32,531 nt of DNA, from IMG/VR virus record IMGVR_UViG_3300025840_000142, positions 1 through 32,531 of that record. One strand, written 5' to 3'. Below are positions 28,642 through 32,531 of this stretch, piece after piece. Numbering within the stretch: the first letter of the stretch is position 1; every line of letters starts with the position of its first letter. The notes under the pieces are model-generated. The model saw only the letters and a program-made list of their open reading frames with translations. It did not search any database and was not told where the DNA came from. The DNA comes from a virus. A program made the translations under genes and the position numbers.

Positions 28642-28715
28642 GCCTCTATAGTTAAATGGTATAACAGTACACTTGTAATGTTCAATTGTTGGTTCGATTC
28701 CATCTAGAGGCTCCA
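28642..28715 (+). tRNA. tRNA-Thr (UGU)
   Basis: A complete cloverleaf. The acceptor stem GCCTCTA (28642-28648) pairs with TAGAGGC (28705-28711), then comes T and an encoded CCA. The D arm is GTTA/TAAC, the anticodon loop CTTGTAA has TGT at 28674-28676, and the T arm is GTTGG-TTCGATT-CCATC. There is one T-T mismatch in the anticodon stem (second pair) and one in the T stem. The anticodon UGU reads ACA, a codon favoured in this AT-rich genome; T4 also carries a tRNA-Thr(UGU). Confidence 0.9.
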
Positions 28716-28727
28716 AAATTATAGATT

Positions 28728-29597
28728 ATGATATTAGTTGACTTCAATCAAATTGCAATTGGCAGTGTCATGGTGTCATTGCATCGTGGTGCTGAGTTAT
28801 CAGAAGAATTGGTCAGGCATATTATTCTGAATCAGCTTAGATATTATCGTTCAAAGTTTCATGAAAAATATGGAGAACTGGTAATTTGTTGTGACAGTAA
28901 ACATTACTGGCGTCGAGATTTTTTTCCAAACTATAAAGTAAATCGTAAGAAAGAACGAGAGGCCACAGGTAATGATTGGGATAGTATCTTTGAGTGTATT
29001 CATAAAGTTCGTGATGAATTAGATAAAAACTTTCCATATAAAGTTGTAATTTCTTATGGTGCAGAGGCTGATGATATTATCGCAACACTTACTTTTGATA
29101 ATACAGCCGAAAAACATTTAATTCTATCTTCCGATAAAGACTTTGTTCAATTGCACAGATATGATGTTGAACAGTTTAGTCCTGTTACTAAAAAGTTTGT
29201 AAAGAATAGAGATACAGTTGAAGAATATCTTTACGAACATATTATGAAGGGTGATCGCAGTGATGGTGTTCCCAATATTCTTTCACCAGACGATACATTT
29301 GTTACAGATAAAAGACAGAAGCCAATTAGAAAAAATGCAATAAACGACATTGTAGAAGCTTTGAATCGTTTTCCTCCAGATAAAGTATATCATTTAGCAA
29401 AGTGTTCTAAAGATACTTGGATTCGTAATTGGCAAAGAAATGAAACTCTAATTAATTTAAGAAAGATTCCAGACGAAATAAGTATGGATATAAGAAAACA
29501 ATTTAAAGAAGCTAATGTTGCAGATAGATCAAACCTGTTTAATTATTTTATTCAGAGTGGTTTAACTACATTAATTGACCAAGTAGGAGATTTTTAA
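28728..29597 (+). CDS. rnh: T4-type RNase H / 5'-3' exonuclease
   Basis: A 289-residue FEN-like nuclease (T4 RNase H is 305). The metal-binding acidic residues are in place: D5 (LVDFNQ), D56 (CCDSKHYWRRDFFPNYK), E113-x-D115-D116 (GAEADDIIA), D136/D138 (SSDKDF), and D176/D179 in KGDRSDGVPN, which is the helix-hairpin-helix entry. It removes RNA primers and adjacent DNA from Okazaki fragments. It starts 12 bases after the tRNA with only a weak ribosome-binding site. The pairing with the DUF6433 gene downstream is typical of T4-like marine phages. Confidence 0.93.
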   Translation: MILVDFNQIAIGSVMVSLHRGAELSEELVRHIILNQLRYYRSKFHEKYGELVICCDSKHYWRRDFFPNYKVNRKKEREATGNDWDSIFECIHKVRDELDKNFPYKVVISYGAEADDIIATLTFDNTAEKHLILSSDKDFVQLHRYDVEQFSPVTKKFVKNRDTVEEYLYEHIMKGDRSDGVPNILSPDDTFVTDKRQKPIRKNAINDIVEALNRFPPDKVYHLAKCSKDTWIRNWQRNETLINLRKIPDEISMDIRKQFKEANVADRSNLFNYFIQSGLTTLIDQVGDF

Positions 29598-29598
29598 A

Positions 29599-30084
29599 AT
29601 GCCTGTAGAAAACTATACACCACTGTACAGTGAAGTTTGTACTAAAATTAACAATGCAAAAGATAAACCGAAGAAGATTGAAATTCTTCGCCAATATCGA
29701 ACACCTCAGTTTGAGATGTTTCTAAAGTCTGCATTAGATCCAAATATTGAATGGCTATTACCAGAAGGTGATGTTCCATTCATTCCTAATGAAGCACCTG
29801 ACGGTACAGAACATACTCGTCTAAGTCAGCAGATGAATATCTGCTACAACTTTGTAAAACTTCATAGAGACAATGTTGGAATGGATCCAGTAATTGGTAA
29901 TCCAAAACTTAACTCTGCTCGTCGGGAGATGTTGTTTATTCAAATGCTTGAAGGTCTGCATCAAGATGAAGCTAATTTAATTATTCTAGCAAAGGACAAG
30001 TTAGTCAGTAAGAAATATAAAGGACTTACTGCAAAGGCAGTTCAAGAAGCATACAATTGGAACGACAATTTCGAACCTCTATAA
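29599..30084 (+). CDS. DUF6433-type phage protein
   Basis: A 161-residue helical protein starting just after the rnh stop, with GGAG near 29587. TPLYSEVCTKINNAKDKPKK and ILRQYRTPQFEMFLKSALDP (29-48) open it, and RREMLFIQMLEGLHQDEANL sits near residue 110. I assign it to DUF6433, a family of marine T4-like phages with no established function. Its fixed place after RNase H suggests a role in replication or late transcription. A palindrome and an intrinsic terminator follow. Confidence 0.75.
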   Translation: MPVENYTPLYSEVCTKINNAKDKPKKIEILRQYRTPQFEMFLKSALDPNIEWLLPEGDVPFIPNEAPDGTEHTRLSQQMNICYNFVKLHRDNVGMDPVIGNPKLNSARREMLFIQMLEGLHQDEANLIILAKDKLVSKKYKGLTAKAVQEAYNWNDNFEPL

Positions 30085-30086
30085 GA

Positions 30087-30106
30087 ATATTAGTAATTAC
30101 TAATAT
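30087..30106 (+). repeat. 20-bp perfect palindrome
   Basis: ATATTAGTAATTACTAATAT is a perfect inverted repeat starting 3 bases after the DUF6433 stop. It is followed by a second ACTAATAT (30107-30114 region). It lies 18 bases upstream of the terminator stem. It may be a protein-binding site or an mRNA 3' hairpin. Confidence 0.75.
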
Positions 30107-30123
30107 ACTAATATGAATAAAAG

Positions 30124-30147
30124 ACCCCTAGTTTCTAGGGGTTTTTT
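30124..30147 (+). terminator. strong intrinsic terminator
   Basis: ACCCCTAG (30124-30131), loop TTT, CTAGGGGT (30135-30142), then a run of Ts to 30147. The 8-bp perfect stem and U-tract close the bS21-tRNA-rnh block. Confidence 0.95.
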
Positions 30148-30180
30148 AATTTTCTCTTTAAAATCAAATACTTAGGTGTA

Positions 30181-30209
30181 TTGACTTCATACTCAAATCC
30201 TGAGATAAT
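30181..30209 (+). promoter_or_regulatory. sigma70-type promoter for the 30248-32327 block
   Basis: TTGACT (30181-30186), a 17-base spacer and GATAAT (30204-30209). The -35 is identical to that of the primase promoter. Transcription would start near 30216, leaving a leader of about 30 bases with GGAG at 30232. Confidence 0.65.
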
Positions 30210-30247
30210 AATACTATGTTTTCATCAATATGGAGAAGTGTAACCAA

Positions 30248-30424
30248 ATGTCAGTAATCATGCCAAAAGTAGTTGGATATAAAATTATGAGCCCGGATAT
30301 GAGAAAGGTCATATCTGAACATGGACCCGAAGATTTGAATAAATGTCGTAAACTTATCGAAGGTACAGATAACATCATTCACTTTCAATTTAAGGAATTA
30401 GAACAAGATGAAAGTGTACATTAG
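30248..30424 (+). CDS. small phage protein, first gene after a promoter
   Basis: A 58-residue protein. I choose the ATG at 30248 because GGAG (30232-30235) lies upstream, and the alternative ATG at 30230 would overlap that site. The sequence (VVGYKIMSPDMRKVISEHGP, HFQFKELEQDE) suggests a small alpha/beta protein. No family was recognised. It overlaps the metallopeptidase gene by 17 nt, so the two are probably co-translated. Confidence 0.55.
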   Translation: MSVIMPKVVGYKIMSPDMRKVISEHGPEDLNKCRKLIEGTDNIIHFQFKELEQDESVH

Positions 30425-30884
30425 TGGTTATCGTGCAAATAACACAGAACTTTATAACGAAATAGTAAATGCCTGCTACTATTTTACCTATAGACTTCTG
30501 GGTGGTCATATGTGGAGAAATGTTACAGTAGACCTTATTCTTAAAAACAATATGTTCAAAAAAGAACGTGCTTATGGTCTTTGTTCTATTGCAGGTGAAG
30601 TAAAAAAACCAAGAGAGTTTGAGGTTGAACTTGATGCATCTAAGGAAAACTCTTTAGAACAGATTTTAACTTGGCTTGCTCATGAACTTGTTCACGTTAA
30701 ACAATTTGTAAGAGGAGAACTCTTTGATTATGAGAATGGTGATGTCAAGTGGAAATCTAAAATTTTTCGTGACGGTAAAGTGTCCTATGAAGATGCTCCG
30801 TGGGAGAAAGAGGCCTACCGTCTAGAAGATAAATTATATCTTGAATATATAAAGTCAAAGAAAAAAAGTGAGGAGTCAAAATAA
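30408..30884 (+). CDS. HExxH metallopeptidase-like protein (zincin)
   Basis: A 158-residue protein with LAHELVHVKQFVRGEL at about 90-104. H92-E93-x-x-H96 is a zincin zinc-binding and catalytic motif. A downstream acidic residue in PWEKEA (E133 or E135) is a candidate third ligand. The spacing fits small SprT-like or minigluzincin-type peptidases. There is no signal peptide, so it acts in the cytoplasm or within assembling particles. Related HELVHVKQ proteins are frequent in phages, with unclear substrates. It overlaps the next gene by one base. Confidence 0.8.
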   Translation: MKVYISGYRANNTELYNEIVNACYYFTYRLLGGHMWRNVTVDLILKNNMFKKERAYGLCSIAGEVKKPREFEVELDASKENSLEQILTWLAHELVHVKQFVRGELFDYENGDVKWKSKIFRDGKVSYEDAPWEKEAYRLEDKLYLEYIKSKKKSEESK

Positions 30885-31174
30885 TGGCAGTGGGTAATTG
30901 GGCAGACTGGCAAGTTACTTTACTTGCGGACAGTTTGGGAGTAAAGAAACCAAAACGAGAATGGTTTAAGGGTGAGCAAAACAGTTACGCAACATCACTA
31001 CGAAGTTGGAGTCATATCACTGGTAAAATTTTAACTGAGTTAAAATTGGAAGAACGTCAAATGATTTTGTTCATATACCATTTGGGTCTTGAACACGTTG
31101 GTGTAGATACGTTTGAAATAACGGACGATGTAAGAAGTGATTATAAACCAAGTGAGGAGTATACAAAGTTATAA
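30884..31174 (+). CDS. small phage protein of unknown function
   Basis: A 96-residue soluble protein starting in a TAATG overlap. WADWQVTLLADSLGVKKPKR (6-25) and ILTELKLEERQMILFIYHLG suggest a helical bundle, with an acidic beta-like end (FEITDDVRSDYKPSEEY). No membrane helix or metal motif was seen. It lies between a metallopeptidase and the endolysin-like gene; no family was recognised. Confidence 0.6.
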   Translation: MAVGNWADWQVTLLADSLGVKKPKREWFKGEQNSYATSLRSWSHITGKILTELKLEERQMILFIYHLGLEHVGVDTFEITDDVRSDYKPSEEYTKL

Positions 31175-31647
31175 TGGAACCTTCAATGAGTATTGTTTGG
31201 GCCGTCATGGCAGTTTTTTCGCCAGTACTTCTTAATTTGGGTATGGTTGAAGATGATAATATAGACCGTGAAGAAATTTACTGTGCGGCTCAAAACATTT
31301 ATTTTGAGAGTAGAGGTGAACCGGATATCGGTCAAGTAGCAGTCGGTCAAGTTGTAATGAATCGAGTAAGAAGTAATCGATGGCCCAACACAATTTGTGG
31401 AGTTGTTTGGCAAGAAAAACAATTTAGTTGGACTCACGATGGAAAGAGTGATAGAATCAGTTTACTTAATTCTATTAATAGAGAGTCATGGATAAAATCT
31501 GTTTATTATGCAGTAACAGCTTTACACGAAAATGATATAACAAACGGAGCAACACACTATCATAGTATTAATGTTACGCCATATTGGGCAAGATACATGG
31601 AAGTAACAGCAATGATTGGTAATCACATATTTTATAGGGAAAGATAA
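31174..31647 (+). CDS. SleB-type cell wall hydrolase (probable endolysin)
   Basis: A 157-residue protein. The N-terminal hydrophobic stretch (about 6-23, IVWAVMAVFSPVLLNLG) is a signal peptide or signal-anchor-release segment. The hydrolase domain (PF07486 type, about 36-157) has CAAQNIYFESRGEPDIGQVA with catalytic Glu E45, then VMNRVRSNRWPNTICGVVW, QFSWTHDG and the ATHYHS strand. SleB-type enzymes are lytic transglycosylases or amidases that cut peptidoglycan. It is the best endolysin candidate here, although the spanin-like genes lie about 20 kb away. Its export segment means no holin would be strictly needed. It overlaps the previous gene by one base. Confidence 0.88.
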   Translation: MEPSMSIVWAVMAVFSPVLLNLGMVEDDNIDREEIYCAAQNIYFESRGEPDIGQVAVGQVVMNRVRSNRWPNTICGVVWQEKQFSWTHDGKSDRISLLNSINRESWIKSVYYAVTALHENDITNGATHYHSINVTPYWARYMEVTAMIGNHIFYRER

Positions 31648-31648
31648 G

Positions 31649-31870
31649 ATGAAATTAAATCCACTAAATATTTTGAGCGTTGATGCACATTTTCATTCCG
31701 AACAGGACAGAATTGAAAATGCAAATAAAAATAAACTAAAGGGTGTAGGAAGATTACTCTATCTAGGAAGAAAGGTAAAATTATCCAAGATAGATAGTTT
31801 ACTTGAGTCTGGAAAAGGACTTGCAAATATTAAAGTTATAAAAACTGAACAGGAGAAAAAGGGTGAATAA
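31649..31870 (+). CDS. small basic phage protein
   Basis: A 73-residue protein starting at the ATG at 31649, one base after the hydrolase stop. It is helical and basic (NPLNILSVDAHFHSEQDRI, GVGRLLYLGRKVKLSKID), with no TM or cysteine. It overlaps the lipoprotein gene by 8 nt. No family was recognised. Confidence 0.55.
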   Translation: MKLNPLNILSVDAHFHSEQDRIENANKNKLKGVGRLLYLGRKVKLSKIDSLLESGKGLANIKVIKTEQEKKGE

Positions 31871-32327
31871 ATTATTAATCGCTACCGTTGTTTCTGCAAC
31901 TATGTTGACTGGTTGTGCTAATATGAGTAATGAGCAACAGGGACAAGTTGCAGGTGTTGCTATTGGTACTATTTTAGCACATAACGCATCAAAGGGTCAT
32001 AAGGATCGTGGTGTAGCTCTTGTACTAGGTGCTCTAGCTGGTGGTTTTATTGGAAGTCAAATAGGCGCATCTTTAGATGAACGAGATCGGCAACTGCACG
32101 GCAATACTACATATGATGCTCTGGAAACTCAACCAGACAATACAGTGTCACAATGGAACAATCCTAACACAGGACATTCTGGTACAGTAGTTCCCACACA
32201 AACTTGGATGGCACATTCAGGAACTTATTGTCGAGAGTATGTTCAGACTATCTATGTTGGTGGTCGTGAGGAACAAGCATACGGAACGGCTTGCCGGCAG
32301 GCTGATGGTTCCTGGAAAATGATGTAG
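31863..32327 (+). CDS. 17-kDa surface antigen-type lipoprotein with glycine zipper
   Basis: A 154-residue predicted lipoprotein. It starts with GTG and has AGGAG 7 nt upstream. The lipobox MLTGC places the acylated Cys at 18. A glycine-zipper segment follows (VAGVAIGTILAHN and LVLGALAGGFIGSQIGASLD, about 29-72), ending in DERDRQ, as in rickettsial 17-kDa antigen proteins. The C-terminal domain (about 118-154) has YCREYVQTIYVGG and AYGTACRQADGSWKMM, the surface-antigen end seen in alphaproteobacteria. It should go to the outer membrane. This is a host-like protein in a phage and may act in lysis, envelope stabilisation or superinfection exclusion. Confidence 0.88.
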   Translation: MNKLLIATVVSATMLTGCANMSNEQQGQVAGVAIGTILAHNASKGHKDRGVALVLGALAGGFIGSQIGASLDERDRQLHGNTTYDALETQPDNTVSQWNNPNTGHSGTVVPTQTWMAHSGTYCREYVQTIYVGGREEQAYGTACRQADGSWKMM

Positions 32328-32335
32328 GAGTTTAT

Positions 32336-32531
32336 ATGCCACGATATCGTATGATAAATCCAGAAACAAGTGAACCAGAGGATATTAGCTGTTCAATTGC
32401 GGAGATGGAAGTATTGAAGACACAGGGATGGGTACATATCTTTGTACCCAATCCAAATTCTATTATTTCTGGTCGTGATACTTCTGGTCATGGTGGTGGT
32501 CACGCAACGAGTGATGGGTGGAAAGATGTTC
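32336..32531 (+). CDS. small phage protein, 3' end outside window (partial)
   Basis: A start at ATG 32336 with TAGGAG overlapping the previous stop; the frame is open to the window edge (65 codons). It begins MPRYRMINPETSEPEDISCS and ends around SGHGGGHATSDGWKD. The layout (MPRY opening, mid PNPNSIISG, then SDGWKDV) resembles small FmdB-like phage proteins that end in a DDGFxDLLK-type helix, but only one Cys is seen. The function is unknown. Confidence 0.6.
   Translation, partial: MPRYRMINPETSEPEDISCSIAEMEVLKTQGWVHIFVPNPNSIISGRDTSGHGGGHATSDGWKDV

Overview
The window reads as part of the genome of a T4-like (myovirus-type) marine phage. Every supported gene is on the + strand. Genes are packed with 1-29 nt overlaps (many TAATG or ATGA junctions), and the sequence is AT-rich. 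The conserved proteins are those of cyanophage- and pelagiphage-type T4 relatives: T4-type primase, T4-type RNase H/5'-exonuclease, DUF6267/DUF6321/DUF5824/DUF7207/DUF6433-type proteins and a HxGH nucleotidyltransferase. The phage-encoded ribosomal protein bS21, the class II ribonucleotide reductase, the SleB-type hydrolase and the alphaproteobacterial-looking accessory genes make a pelagimyophage (a T4-like phage of SAR11 or a related alphaproteobacterium) my best guess. The host is an inference; nothing in the window proves it.

Layout. (1) 1-11133: virion and prohead genes, including internal or scaffold-like charged proteins, fibre or decoration-like proteins and a nucleotidyltransferase. 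Two of them start with a peptide that resembles the T4 capsid-targeting sequence. (2) 11174-13759: an envelope and lysis module. It holds an i-spanin-like and an o-spanin-like pair, a DUF1353 protein, a small membrane protein and a secreted TIM-barrel protein resembling a glycosidase. (3) 13772-20810: one gapless co-directional array behind a late-promoter-like motif. Five small proteins (DUF6356, two related TM/coiled-coil proteins, a SWIM zinc-finger protein and an unknown) lead into a curli secretion set: CsgF, CsgG, a curlin-like protein, a FecR-domain protein, a second curlin-like protein and a CHASE2 class III nucleotide cyclase. (4) 20878 onward: a consensus sigma70-type promoter opens the replication and nucleotide genes: primase, NrdJ, two tiny proteins, a PD-(D/E)XK-like nuclease and a ClpP-type protease. 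(5) 24991-27675: a late-type block with an ExbB/TolQ-like channel, an ExbD-like protein carrying a DUF2135-like periplasmic domain, a third membrane protein and a virion-type protein. (6) 27680-30147: bS21, a glutaredoxin-like protein lacking CxxC, an unknown protein, tRNA-Thr(UGU), RNase H and a DUF6433 protein, closed by a strong intrinsic terminator. (7) 30181-32531: a new promoter, a small protein, an HExxH metallopeptidase, an unknown protein, a SleB-type endolysin, an unknown protein, a 17-kDa-surface-antigen lipoprotein and a partial gene.

How it fits together. Late genes appear to be driven by (G/A)ATAAATA motifs next to stop codons. Early or middle blocks appear to be driven by TTGAC(A/T)-N17/18-TATAAT-like promoters. 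The two most interesting systems are both envelope-directed and both sit in late-type blocks. One is the curli export plus cyclase cluster. The other is the three-gene, ion-channel-like ExbB/ExbD cassette. Curli-related genes have been reported from pelagimyophage genomes before (from memory, a metagenome-mining study) without a known function. The pairing with FecR and CHASE2-cyclase, and the motor-like cassette, deserve closer work.
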